A DNA stretch of 13,245 bases. It comes from Ruminococcus sp. Its GTDB lineage: Bacteria > Bacillota > Clostridia > Oscillospirales > Acutalibacteraceae. Shown here one piece after another: positions 6,715-13,245 of this stretch. Position numbers and translations under genes: made by a program. Positions within the stretch are counted from its first letter, which is position 1, and each line of letters opens with the position of its first letter. The stretch lies in contig SFGA01000035.1 in NCBI GenBank assembly GCA_004556705.1, positions 1 to 13,245 on the forward strand. The letters are read 5' to 3'. The notes beneath the pieces were generated by a model. It did no database searches, was not told where the DNA came from, and was given only the letters and a program-made list of their open reading frames with translations.

Positions 6715-7379
6715 CAAATTCTCTCCTTAATGATATTGACAATTATATTTTTAGCCTCATCAAAATTGTAATCTGAGGTATCGACAATAACGCTGTCCTC
6801 GGCAGGCTTCAACGGTGCAATTTCACGGCGAGAGTCCTGATAGTCTCTTTTTTCCAAATCGGCAAGGACTTCTTCATAGGTGTCCTTTGCTCCCTTTTCA
6901 ACAAGCTCCTTGTATCTTCTTTTCGCTCTTTCCTCTGCGGAAGCCGTAAGGAAAATTTTAATTTTAGCGTCGGGCAAAACAACAGTGCCTATATCCCTGC
7001 CGTCCATAAGACAGTTGTTTTTCTTTGCTATATCCCTTTGTAAATCGAACAAGAATGCTCGAACGCAAGGAATTGCCGACACGTCAGAAGCCGCCATAGA
7101 TGCTTCGGGTGTTCTTATTTCGGTTGAAACATCTTCTCCGTTTAAGAAAACGTGCTGAACGTCGCCGACAAATTTTAATTCGACAACTATATTCTTAAGA
7201 GCCTTTTCAATATTTTCAGAATCCTTTGTGCCAATGCCGTTTCTTAACGCATAAACACCGACTGCACGGTAAAGAGCACCTGTATCGACATAAATAAAGC
7301 CGAGCTCCTTTGCCGCCGCACGTGAAATTGTACTTTTTCCTGCTCCTGCAGGGCCGTCAACAGCAACATTAACAACCAT
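6714..7379 (-). CDS. cmk: Cytidylate kinase (CMP/dCMP kinase)
   Basis: Phosphorylates CMP and dCMP using ATP, in pyrimidine salvage and supply of CDP for nucleic acids and lipids. The P-loop GPAGAGKST spans residues 9-17; VDTGALYRAV (31-40) is the CMP-binding side; DGRDIGT (126-132) is the family signature; the lid region carries RDYQDSRR (178-185). Length, 221 residues, is typical. ATG at 7377-7379 has AAAGGAAG upstream. It follows the flavoprotein gene by 14 bases and shares one base with plsC. Neighbourhood with plsC and ispH-S1 agrees with the cmk/rpsA linkage seen widely in bacteria. Confidence 0.96.
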   Translation of the reverse strand: MVVNVAVDGPAGAGKSTISRAAAKELGFIYVDTGALYRAVGVYALRNGIGTKDSENIEKALKNIVVELKFVGDVQHVFLNGEDVSTEIRTPEASMAASDVSAIPCVRAFLFDLQRDIAKKNNCLMDGRDIGTVVLPDAKIKIFLTASAEERAKRRYKELVEKGAKDTYEEVLADLEKRDYQDSRREIAPLKPAEDSVIVDTSDYNFDEAKNIIVNIIKERI

Positions 7380-7393
7380 AGTATCTTCCTTTC

Positions 7394-8632
7394 TTATACG
7401 CTTTTTCCGGCAACGTGTCCGGTTGAAAACGCAATCTGCAAATTAAAGCCGCCCGTGTAAGCGTCAACGTCAATGACCTCGCCTGCAAAGTAAAGATTTT
7501 TGCAAAGCTTTGACTCCATCGTCTTTGGATTTATCTCCTTGCAATCGACTCCGCCCGAAGTGACAATCGCTTCATCGATTGAACGGAAATTGAGAACGGT
7601 GAGCTTCATATTTTTTATTGTTTTAACAAGGCTTTGACGCATTTCCTTTGTAACCTGATTACATTTTGTAGACGGTCTTATCCTTGAAAGTCTGATAACG
7701 GGATTTATAATAGCTCTCGGCAAGAGCATACCGAGTGAGTTTGAAATTGCCTTATTACAGTTATCAAGCAAATCCCTCTGTATTCTCTCATCAAGCTTTT
7801 GCTCGTCCAAAGCAGGCTTCATATCAATATATATTTCATATCTTCCGCTTTCCATATTTCTCATATGGGCACTTGCCGAAAGAATCATAGGTCCCGAAAC
7901 GCCGAAGTGCGTAAACAGCATTTCTCCGAAATCGGAATAAATCTGTTTTTGAGTTTTAGTGTCAATTACTCTAATTGCACAATTACGAAGCGAAAGTCCC
8001 ATAGCCTCGCTGCAATATCCCTCACGGCAGGTCAACGCAACCAACGACGGTTTAATATCAACAATATTGTGTCCGACGCTTTTTGCAAGCGTATAGCCGT
8101 CGCCCGTTGAGCCCGTCTTCGGATAAGACCTACCGCCCGTCGCAATTATTATTTTATCGGCGTAGTATTTTTCGCCGTCGTCTGTAACAACGCCTTTTGC
8201 TTCGCCGTTTTCCAAAATAAGTGCCGTTACTCTGCCCTGCTTACGCTTAACACCGCTTTTCGTAATATATTTATTAAGAGCGTCAACAATGTCAACCGCT
8301 CTGTCGCTCGCAGGAAAAACTCTGTTTCCTCTCTCAACCTTCAGTTCAACACCGAGATCTTCAAAAAAGCTGCGTGTATCGCTCGTTGAAAAGTCCGAAA
8401 AAGCTCCGAATAAAAATCTGCCGTTTTGCGGAACATTTGAAATAAGTGCCTGAATATCCGTTTCGGCATTTGTAACGTTACATCTGCCCTTTCCTGTAAT
8501 TAAAACCTTACGGGCGATTTTATCGTTTCTCTCAACTAAAATAACTTCATTTCCGTTTTCGGCAGCCGTTCCCGCAGCCATACAGCCTGCTGCTCCTGCT
8601 CCCACTACAATAACCTTACTCATCGCCGTCAT
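7394..8632 (-). CDS. HI0933-family NAD(P)/FAD-dependent oxidoreductase (BaiN/YhiN-like flavoprotein)
   Basis: A flavoprotein whose precise physiological reaction is unsettled. The Rossmann FAD motif VGAGAAG occupies residues 10-16, with acidic E34 ending the second strand. TGKGRCNVTN (46-55) is the hallmark of the family, as is the C-terminal FAD-contact block around CKNLYFAGEVIDVDAYTGGF. Length, 412 residues, is typical. Some members have been linked to bile-acid 7-dehydroxylation (BaiN), but nothing here points to that pathway. ATG at 8630-8632 (Met-Thr-Ala-Met-Ser-Lys) is chosen because AAGGA lies 5 bases upstream; a second ATG three codons on is 14 bases away, and an upstream start at 8677 lacks support. 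It overlaps the regulator gene by 17 bases, so translation is probably coupled. Confidence 0.9.
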   Translation of the reverse strand: MTAMSKVIVVGAGAAGCMAAGTAAENGNEVILVERNDKIARKVLITGKGRCNVTNAETDIQALISNVPQNGRFLFGAFSDFSTSDTRSFFEDLGVELKVERGNRVFPASDRAVDIVDALNKYITKSGVKRKQGRVTALILENGEAKGVVTDDGEKYYADKIIIATGGRSYPKTGSTGDGYTLAKSVGHNIVDIKPSLVALTCREGYCSEAMGLSLRNCAIRVIDTKTQKQIYSDFGEMLFTHFGVSGPMILSASAHMRNMESGRYEIYIDMKPALDEQKLDERIQRDLLDNCNKAISNSLGMLLPRAIINPVIRLSRIRPSTKCNQVTKEMRQSLVKTIKNMKLTVLNFRSIDEAIVTSGGVDCKEINPKTMESKLCKNLYFAGEVIDVDAYTGGFNLQIAFSTGHVAGKSV

Positions 8633-9491
8633 TTTCTTCCTTTTCGTAAACCTGATATTTATCCCACACGCTTTCAAGCTCGTTGAAGTTTTTATAGGCC
8701 TCGTTTTTACGGCTCAAGGTAACGCTTGCAATCAAAGCATTTATAAGGCTAAGCGGTGCGGCAAGTGAATCGACAACCGAAGCCATATTACTTTTTGCAA
8801 CAAGAAGATGGTCGCCGAAAGGCGCTATGGGAGAATTTTCGGTATCGGTAATTGAAATAACCGTCGCTTTCCTGTCTGAAATAAATCTCAAAGCGTTTAC
8901 AGCCTGCTTCGAATATCTCGGAAAGCTGATAGCGATACAAACATCCTCCTCACTTATTCTGAACACCTGCTCAAACATCTCCGAAGCACTCGAAGAATTA
9001 ACAAGTATAACGCTGTCAAACACAAGATTGAAATAAAATGCAAGGAAATATGCAAGCGCAGCCGATGAACGAACGCCTAAGATATAAATCTTTTTAGCGT
9101 TGTTTATAGCCTTTACGGCATTGTCAAAAGCCTCTTTAGACACCGTTTCCGCAGTCTGACGGATAAGGTTAATATCGTCGTTGAGCACGGTGCTGATTAT
9201 ATCGTTATTGCCGATTAAGCTCTGAGAAACCTCCATTCGCTGAACGGTGGTAAGCTTCGTTTTTATCATTTGCTGAAGCTCTTTTTGCATTTCGGGATAG
9301 CCCTTAAAGCCAAGCTCACTTGCAAATCGAACAACAGTTGACTCGCTTACGCCGACTTTTTCACCGAGTGCGGCAGCAGTCATAAAAGCCGCTTTGTCAT
9401 AATTCGTTATGATGAAATCGGCTATTTTCCTATGACTTTTTGAGTATTTTATGCTTTTGTCCTCAAGCCTTGACAATAAATTGTTTTTCAT
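8616..9491 (-). CDS. MurR/RpiR-family transcriptional regulator (HTH + SIS)
   Basis: Residues 1-75 form the RpiR-type DNA-binding domain, with a helix-turn-helix around 36-62 (TAAALGEKVGVSESTVVRFASELGFKG region). Residues about 124-260 form a SIS domain (IYILGVRSSAALAYFL; NSSSASEMF), the fold that binds phosphosugars in this family. Length, 291 residues, is normal. It is the first gene of the flavoprotein-cmk-plsC-ispH operon, behind a sigma-A-like promoter with a palindrome at its -35, which suggests autoregulation. The ligand cannot be read from sequence; amino-sugar phosphates such as MurNAc-6-P are known effectors of relatives. The ATG at 9489-9491 is preceded by a poorly spaced GAGGG (13 bases), so translation may be modest. 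Confidence 0.9.
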   Translation of the reverse strand: MKNNLLSRLEDKSIKYSKSHRKIADFIITNYDKAAFMTAAALGEKVGVSESTVVRFASELGFKGYPEMQKELQQMIKTKLTTVQRMEVSQSLIGNNDIISTVLNDDINLIRQTAETVSKEAFDNAVKAINNAKKIYILGVRSSAALAYFLAFYFNLVFDSVILVNSSSASEMFEQVFRISEEDVCIAISFPRYSKQAVNALRFISDRKATVISITDTENSPIAPFGDHLLVAKSNMASVVDSLAAPLSLINALIASVTLSRKNEAYKNFNELESVWDKYQVYEKEENDGDE

Positions 9492-9529
9492 AAATACTGT
9501 TTTTCCCTCTTCATCTGAATATCTTGAAT

Positions 9530-9558
9530 ATTATAATTGAATTTAATTGATTTTGCAA
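9530..9558 (-). promoter_or_regulatory. Sigma-A-type promoter of the RpiR-led operon
   Basis: On the minus strand TTGCAA (9553-9558) is followed after 17 bases by a perfect TATAAT (9530-9535). The expected start of transcription is near 9523, leaving a leader of about 30 bases. Spacing is ideal and the -10 is perfect; the -35 matches 4 of 6. Confidence 0.7.
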
Positions 9559-9570
9559 GAATTCCTGCAA
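9553..9570. promoter_or_regulatory. 18-bp palindrome over the -35 of the RpiR promoter, candidate operator
   Basis: TTGCAAGAATTCCTGCAA is an inverted repeat with one mismatched pair of nine. It covers the whole -35 box and the bases just upstream. It lies directly after the tmcAL stop codon. A homodimeric repressor such as the RpiR-type protein encoded next to it could bind here. It lacks a T tract and is too short to be a convincing terminator. Confidence 0.45.
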
Positions 9571-9571
9571 A

Positions 9572-10750
9572 TTATTTTATTTTTTGAGGCATATATCTCA
9601 TTTCCGCACCGCAAGGCTCGGATTTTGAAAGTGAAAGTGAAAAAATATCCGTAGCCTCACATTCTTTTTTGAAAACGCAATCCGCAATTTCATCTTTCAA
9701 TGCCGCTACATCCGAGTAAGAAGCTATAAACGGTAATTTTGCCTTTTTAACGCATTTCCCGAGAGCTTCAGAAGCGTTTGTGTTAAAGCCCAAAAGCCTT
9801 ATATACGGCGCTTTAATGCTTATAATATCTTTAGTTATCCCAAATGCAGAGGCTAACACGGCACGGCGAATTCTCGAATGTGTATATCTTTTCGTTTTAG
9901 CCGCATCAAATATTCCGTCAAGTGTTGTTTCGGTTGAAATTGCAGCCTTAATACGGTTTTCAAGTCCCTCGGACATATAAGCTGTTTTTTCATCAATGCA
10001 ATCTTTTTTTGAACGCAATAAAGAAAGTGCCGCAAGCTCATACTTATTCTTATCAATTACTCTGCCGTCATCTGCTGCGGGCCTATATATTTCCCATGTA
10101 TTTTCAGGAATAAAGCGTGAAATATCGTCTTTTTCGCAAATCATTTTTCTCAAAAGCGTAGCCGAAGCAAAGCTTTCGTTATCATCAAGTGAGTTATAGC
10201 CTGCACCTTCTCTTTTTACGGTAACAGGCTTTATTTTATATCCGTTTTTATTTATCGCCTTGATGTATTCAACGGCAAGTATATCGTTTGGCAAAGAAAT
10301 GCACGTTCCGTCAGAAAAATCCCTGACAGCTGTTTCTCTTGCCGTCGGGTAGCTGACGCCCTTTTCAAGATACTGCTTTATTTTCTCGTCAAAATCGGGA
10401 TCTGCGATTATCTCGGCAGCTTTTTTGAGCGTGCCTATATCTCCGCACTCACTTCCGAACGCCAAAGTATCACAACCGAAGCCCTCCAATATACGAACAG
10501 CATTTTCGCAGAAAAATTCGGCACTTGCGGTAGCGTAAATAAACGGCAATTCAAGCACAATATCGGCACCGTTTTTCAAAGCTGCTTCAACTCTTATGTC
10601 CTTTGGAAATATCGCAGGCTCTCCTCTTTGCACAAAGCTTCCGCTCATCACGCAAACAAGCGTGTCGCCGTCCTTTTTCACCGAATCGATTAAATGCTTA
10701 TGACCGCAGTGGAAAGGGTTAAATTCACAAACAATTCCGATTATACTCAT
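9572..10750 (-). CDS. tmcAL: tRNA(Met) cytidine acetate ligase TmcAL
   Basis: Forms N4-acetylcytidine at the wobble position (C34) of elongator tRNA-Met from acetate and ATP through an acetyl-adenylate. The N-terminal nucleotidyltransferase fold shows GIVCEFNPFHCGHKHLI (5-21) with the HxGH motif at H14-H17, then MSGSFVQRGEPAIF (35-48), GADIVLELPF (61-70) and AFGSE (97-101), all family blocks. Length, 392 residues, fits the YlbM family. The ATG at 10748-10750 is fixed by in-frame stops just upstream; GGAG is 13 bases away, so initiation probably relies on coupling with the glycosylase gene, which overlaps by 26 bases. No other gene of the same modification is nearby. ackA, an acetate-metabolism gene, is close but divergently transcribed. 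Confidence 0.92.
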   Translation of the reverse strand: MSIIGIVCEFNPFHCGHKHLIDSVKKDGDTLVCVMSGSFVQRGEPAIFPKDIRVEAALKNGADIVLELPFIYATASAEFFCENAVRILEGFGCDTLAFGSECGDIGTLKKAAEIIADPDFDEKIKQYLEKGVSYPTARETAVRDFSDGTCISLPNDILAVEYIKAINKNGYKIKPVTVKREGAGYNSLDDNESFASATLLRKMICEKDDISRFIPENTWEIYRPAADDGRVIDKNKYELAALSLLRSKKDCIDEKTAYMSEGLENRIKAAISTETTLDGIFDAAKTKRYTHSRIRRAVLASAFGITKDIISIKAPYIRLLGFNTNASEALGKCVKKAKLPFIASYSDVAALKDEIADCVFKKECEATDIFSLSLSKSEPCGAEMRYMPQKIK

Positions 10751-11228
10751 TTATTATTTTCCACTCCTTTATAAGCTTTTCTAATGAATAAGCCGCATTT
10801 GCAGGGCTTGTTGACGGCAAAGAAATTATATCAAAGCCTGTGCTCTTTTTTATATACTTATTATATAAGCTCTGTGCGGTCTTACCGTTTGCGTATATTT
10901 TTTTGATATCGGCAACCGATAATATTTCCGATAAATCATTCGGTATAACGCTTTTTATTGTGCTGTCAGCCGAGCCTGTTATTTCACAAGACTTTATGAC
11001 GTCCCACACGGCGATTTTATTGCTTAAAAGCATATTTTTCTTTTCCTCGACAGTTTTCGGAACGGGACAGGAATACACAGATGCCACTACCCTCCAAAAT
11101 CTGTTTTGAGGATGCGCATAGTAAAAATTGTTTTCTCTCGATTTAACAGACGGAAAAGAGCCGAGCACGAGTATTTCCGAGTTTTTGTCGAAAATCGGCT
11201 CAAAGGTATGAGTAAATATTTCCCCCAT
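10725..11228 (-). CDS. Hypoxanthine (deoxyinosine)-DNA glycosylase, UDG superfamily family 6
   Basis: Predicted to excise hypoxanthine, the product of adenine deamination, from DNA. The fold signature LGSFPSVKSRENNFYYAHP (22-40) leads into QNRFW with N42, corresponding to the catalytic-site Asn of family-6 enzymes. The second active-site segment LPSTSPAN lies near the C-terminus. Length, 167 residues, matches the family. ATG at 11226-11228 is chosen because AGGAG sits 8 bases upstream; a longer reading from 11309 would run through the promoter region and lacks support. It overlaps tmcAL by 26 bases, so the pair is a small operon. Specificity for hypoxanthine over uracil is taken from the family. 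Confidence 0.87.
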   Translation of the reverse strand: MGEIFTHTFEPIFDKNSEILVLGSFPSVKSRENNFYYAHPQNRFWRVVASVYSCPVPKTVEEKKNMLLSNKIAVWDVIKSCEITGSADSTIKSVIPNDLSEILSVADIKKIYANGKTAQSLYNKYIKKSTGFDIISLPSTSPANAAYSLEKLIKEWKIINEYNRNCL

Positions 11229-11261
11229 TCCGTCATCTCCTGTCAAAATTTGCTTTTTAAC

Positions 11262-11290
11262 TTGAAAAATTATATTGATAAGTATATAAT
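11262..11290 (+). promoter_or_regulatory. Sigma-A-type promoter of ackA
   Basis: TTGAAA (11262-11267), a 17-base spacer, and a perfect TATAAT (11285-11290). The expected transcript start is near 11297, leaving a leader of about 37 bases to the ackA ATG. Confidence 0.75.
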
Positions 11291-11309
11291 ATTTAATGAC
11301 AAATTTCAA
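11281..11309 (-). promoter_or_regulatory. Sigma-A-type promoter of the glycosylase-tmcAL pair
   Basis: On the minus strand TTGAAA (11304-11309), a 17-base spacer, then TATACT (11281-11286): 5 of 6 matches in each box. The expected transcript start is near 11274, about 46 bases ahead of the glycosylase ATG. Its -10 overlaps the -10 of the opposing ackA promoter by two bases. Confidence 0.55.
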
Positions 11310-11333
11310 CCGGTAACTCGGAGGAGGAAAATA

Positions 11334-12536
11334 ATGAAAATTCTTGTTATTAACGCAGGAAGCTCATCTCTTAAATATCAGCTTATTGATATGGAGCATG
11401 AAACCCTGCTTGCAAAAGGTATTTGTGAACAAATCGGCGACGCTAACGCAACCTTTACTCATAAGGTACCCGATTGTCCCGAAAAGACAATCAAGAGCGA
11501 GCCTCATCTTATGGCTGACCACAGCGAAGCAATTCAGCTTGTATTGAATACTCTTGTTGACGCAGAGCACGGCGTTATCAAATCGATGGACGAAATCGGT
11601 GCGGTAGGTCACAGAGTTCTCCACGGTGCCGAAAAGTTCTCGGCTTCTGTTCTTGTAACCGAAGAAATGAAAGAAACCGTTAAAGAGTGTTTCAAATTCG
11701 GCCCGCTTCACAACCCTGCAAACCTTAAAGGTATCGAGGCTTGCGAAAAGATTATGAATGTTCCGCAGGTAGCTGTTTTTGACACAGGCTTCCATCAGAC
11801 AATGCCCGACTATGCATATATGTATGCTCTCCCCTATGAGTTTTACGAAAAGGACGGCATCAGAAAATACGGCTTCCACGGTACATCTCACAGGTACGTT
11901 TCAGGCAGATGCATCGAGCTTCTCGGCGGCAAGGCTGAGGGTACAAAAATCGTAACCTGCCATCTTGGTAACGGCTCATCAATTTCGGCAGTTAAAGACG
12001 GTAAGTGCTTTGATACAACAATGGGTCTTACTCCCCTTGAGGGTATCATAATGGGTACTCGTTGCGGCTCGATCGACCCTGCAATCATTCCCGTAATTAT
12101 GAAGTCTCACAACCTCACACCCGATGAGGTTGACCATCTTATGAACAAAAAAAGCGGTATGCTCGGTCTTGCGGGTACAAGCGATAACCGTACAATAGAG
12201 CAGATGTCAAAAGACGGCGACAAAAAGGCTCAGCTCGTTGAAAATATGCTTTGCCATCAGCTTACAAAGTATATCGGAGGTTTTGCGGCTGCTATGGGCG
12301 GCGTTGACGCTATCGTATTCACAGGCGGTATCGGAGAAAACAATCCGCATTACAGATCAAGAGTTGCTGAAAAAATCAAGTTCCTCGGAACCGAAATCGA
12401 CGAAGAAAAGAACAGCATCAGAGGCGAAGAGGTTGAAATCTCCGTTCCCGGCTCAAAGGTTAAGATGTTTGTTATTCCGACTAACGAAGAGCTTGTTATC
12501 GCAAGAGACACTCTTGAAATCGTAAATAACCTTTAA
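11334..12536 (+). CDS. ackA: Acetate kinase
   Basis: Interconverts acetyl phosphate + ADP and acetate + ATP, the substrate-level phosphorylation step of acetate fermentation. Family blocks are all present: NAGSSSLKYQL (7-17), HRVLHGAEKF with R94, FDTGFHQTMP with D150, FHGTSHRYV with H182, HLGNGSS (210-216), GTRCGSIDP with R243, FTGGIGEN, and the C-terminal TNEELVIARDT. The catalytic and acetate-site residues named correspond to R91, D148, H180 and R241 of the Methanosarcina enzyme. Length, 400 residues, is normal. ATG at 11334-11336 has GGAGGAGG just upstream; the frame is open further upstream but that stretch covers the promoter. It has its own promoter and terminator. The usual partner pta is not beside it in this window. 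Confidence 0.97.
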   Translation: MKILVINAGSSSLKYQLIDMEHETLLAKGICEQIGDANATFTHKVPDCPEKTIKSEPHLMADHSEAIQLVLNTLVDAEHGVIKSMDEIGAVGHRVLHGAEKFSASVLVTEEMKETVKECFKFGPLHNPANLKGIEACEKIMNVPQVAVFDTGFHQTMPDYAYMYALPYEFYEKDGIRKYGFHGTSHRYVSGRCIELLGGKAEGTKIVTCHLGNGSSISAVKDGKCFDTTMGLTPLEGIIMGTRCGSIDPAIIPVIMKSHNLTPDEVDHLMNKKSGMLGLAGTSDNRTIEQMSKDGDKKAQLVENMLCHQLTKYIGGFAAAMGGVDAIVFTGGIGENNPHYRSRVAEKIKFLGTEIDEEKNSIRGEEVEISVPGSKVKMFVIPTNEELVIARDTLEIVNNL

Positions 12537-12548
12537 TAATTAAACATT

Positions 12549-12583
12549 AAACTCCTGTATGCTTTGCGCTGCGGGAGTTTTTT
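12549..12583 (+). terminator. Intrinsic terminator of ackA
   Basis: AAACTCCTG pairs with CGGGAGTTT (one G-U) around a loop, followed by a T run (to 12583). It lies 12 bases after the ackA stop. The DUF1003 gene starts soon after, so it may be expressed by read-through or by a promoter I cannot identify. Confidence 0.85.
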
Positions 12584-12608
12584 GAAAATAAGGAAAGGAA
12601 TGAACGTT

Positions 12609-13133
12609 ATGAAAGAAAACAGAAAGCTGCTTAAAGAGGTTTTACAGGAAATTCGCCACGATATGACTGACGAAGAGGTTTTGAATTTACTTGCAGACAG
12701 TAAAATTTCCGTTAATCCGAACAAGAAAAAAGAAAAATACACTCTCGGACAGCGTGCTGCGGACGCCATAGCGAAATTTGCAGGAAGCTGGGCATTTATC
12801 TTTTCTTTTGTTGCCGTGCTTGTACTGTGGATGGTTATAAACGTAATCCTTGCGGCAAAAGCGTTCGACCCTTATCCGTTTATTTTGCTTAATTTGGTTT
12901 TGTCCTGCGTTGCGGCAATACAGGCACCGCTTATTATGATGAGCCAAAACAGGCAGGAGGAAATTGACCGCCGCCGTGCCGAAAACGATTACAAGGTAAA
13001 TCTTAAAACCGAAATAATGATTGAGGACCTTTACGATAAAGTAAATGCAATTCTTGCAAAGCAAAAAGCACTTGAAAAGAAATTGGATGCCGAAAAAAGC
13101 GAAAAGAATAATAAATACACCGAAAGCAAATGA
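12609..13133 (+). CDS. DUF1003 family membrane protein
   Basis: A small membrane protein of unknown function. After a charged N-terminal region (residues 1-45) there are two predicted membrane helices at about 61-82 (WAFIFSFVAVLVLWMVINVI) and 88-111 (PYPFILLNLVLSCVAAIQAP). Between and after them lie the DUF1003 hallmarks FDPYPF and SQNRQEEIDRRRAENDYKVN (112-131), then NLKTE and a charged, probably coiled-coil C-terminus (about 133-165). Length, 174 residues, fits the family. The ATG at 12609 has AAAGGA 9 bases upstream; an in-frame ATG three codons earlier (12600) is a possible alternative. It is downstream of ackA across a terminator. Its own 3' flank is cut by the IS end 16 bases after the stop. 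The cytoplasmic or extracellular side of the termini is not settled. Confidence 0.88.
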   Translation: MKENRKLLKEVLQEIRHDMTDEEVLNLLADSKISVNPNKKKEKYTLGQRAADAIAKFAGSWAFIFSFVAVLVLWMVINVILAAKAFDPYPFILLNLVLSCVAAIQAPLIMMSQNRQEEIDRRRAENDYKVNLKTEIMIEDLYDKVNAILAKQKALEKKLDAEKSEKNNKYTESK

Positions 13134-13184
13134 AAAAAGCCACTCATTGTAAAGTAGTCAATACTTTGTAGACACAAAAAAGAA

Positions 13185-13244
13185 TTAAGCTGCCAGATCA
13201 ATTCTATATTGAACTGGTGGCTTTTTATTTAGTTTTCTAATAGG
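13185..13244 (-). CDS. Transposase C-terminal fragment (IS3/rve-type), partial at 5' end
   Basis: Reading leftward from the right edge, the frame gives PIRKLNKKPPVQYRIDLAA and stops at TAA (13185-13187), identical to the left-edge copy. The N-terminal part and the DDE residues lie beyond the window. Confidence 0.55.
   Translation of the reverse strand, partial: PIRKLNKKPPVQYRIDLAA
13189..13226. terminator. IS-borne bidirectional hairpin/terminator, right copy
   Basis: The same imperfect hairpin as at 28-60, inverted. On the plus strand the stem (13189-13221) is directly followed by TTTTT, so it is well placed to end DUF1003 transcripts that run into the IS, 55 bases beyond the DUF1003 stop. 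Confidence 0.55.
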
Positions 13245-13245
13245 T

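Larger units (their letters stand above)
13150..13245 (-). mobile_element. 3' end of an insertion sequence (IS3-type), right copy, truncated by the window edge
   Basis: Perfect reverse complement of 4-99, so the same IS end faces the window interior from both sides. The IS begins about 16 bases after the DUF1003 stop. The first unmatched base is 13149. Two IS copies in opposite orientation must lie at or beyond the window edges; composite-transposon behaviour is not implied by this alone. Confidence 0.75.

Noticed and set aside
11106..11333. Upstream extension of the ackA frame (76 extra codons)
   Set aside because: It covers the promoter and leader, and the family N-terminus MKILVINAGSS begins at the ATG with the GGAGGAGG site.
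11364..11891. 175-codon minus-strand open frame opposite ackA
   Set aside because: It lies wholly antisense to a clear acetate kinase gene, has no ribosome site or recognisable domain, and its composition fits a codon shadow.
1..13245. Composite transposon carrying the whole segment
   Set aside because: The cargo is core housekeeping and sporulation genes in conserved-looking order, with no resistance, toxin or phage genes. Two IS copies or an assembly break explain the ends more simply.

Overview
The window looks like chromosomal DNA from a low-GC, endospore-forming Clostridia-type bacterium, possibly a gut Oscillospiraceae/Lachnospiraceae-like species. The reasons are a forespore sigma factor gene (sigG), an IspH-ribosomal protein S1 fusion of the kind known in Clostridia, strong AGGAGG-type ribosome sites, and the run RpiR regulator / HI0933-family flavoprotein / cmk / plsC / ispH-S1, which I recall as common clostridial synteny. 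The lineage is inferred from gene content; no phylogeny was run.

Layout. The two ends (4-99 and 13150-13245) are a perfect 96-bp inverted repeat. Each copy is the 3' end of the same insertion sequence and holds the last ~20 codons of an IS3-type transposase, so the window is bounded by two inward-facing IS ends. Between them are twelve genes. Ten lie on the minus strand; read in their own direction (right to left) they are: a hypoxanthine-DNA glycosylase and tmcAL (overlapping pair); an RpiR-type regulator, HI0933-family flavoprotein, cmk, plsC and ispH-S1 (tightly packed operon with its own promoter and a palindromic possible operator); a GH27 alpha-galactosidase with an inserted carbohydrate-binding-like domain, followed by mtaB; then sigG, which has its own putative sporulation-type promoter and terminator. 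On the plus strand are ackA and a DUF1003 membrane protein. No stretch over 300 bases lacks a gene. No tRNA, rRNA, CRISPR array or riboswitch was recognised.

How the genes work together. Most are housekeeping: tRNA modification (tmcAL at the wobble base of elongator tRNA-Met; mtaB at A37), nucleotide supply (cmk), phospholipid synthesis (plsC), isoprenoid synthesis plus translation (ispH-S1), acetate/ATP metabolism (ackA) and DNA repair. sigG drives late forespore gene expression. The alpha-galactosidase is the main accessory-looking gene.

I see no clearly new defence or mobile system. The best leads are: (i) two in-frame ribosome sites inside the ispH-S1 fusion, exactly at the domain junction, that could release free S1; (ii) a SigG/SigF-like promoter whose -10 lies in the loop of the mtaB terminator; (iii) face-to-face ackA and glycosylase promoters whose -10 boxes overlap; (iv) the domain inserted in the GH27 barrel next to the catalytic nucleophile, preceded by a short upstream ORF and a hairpin masking its ribosome site; (v) IS ends abutting intrinsic terminators.
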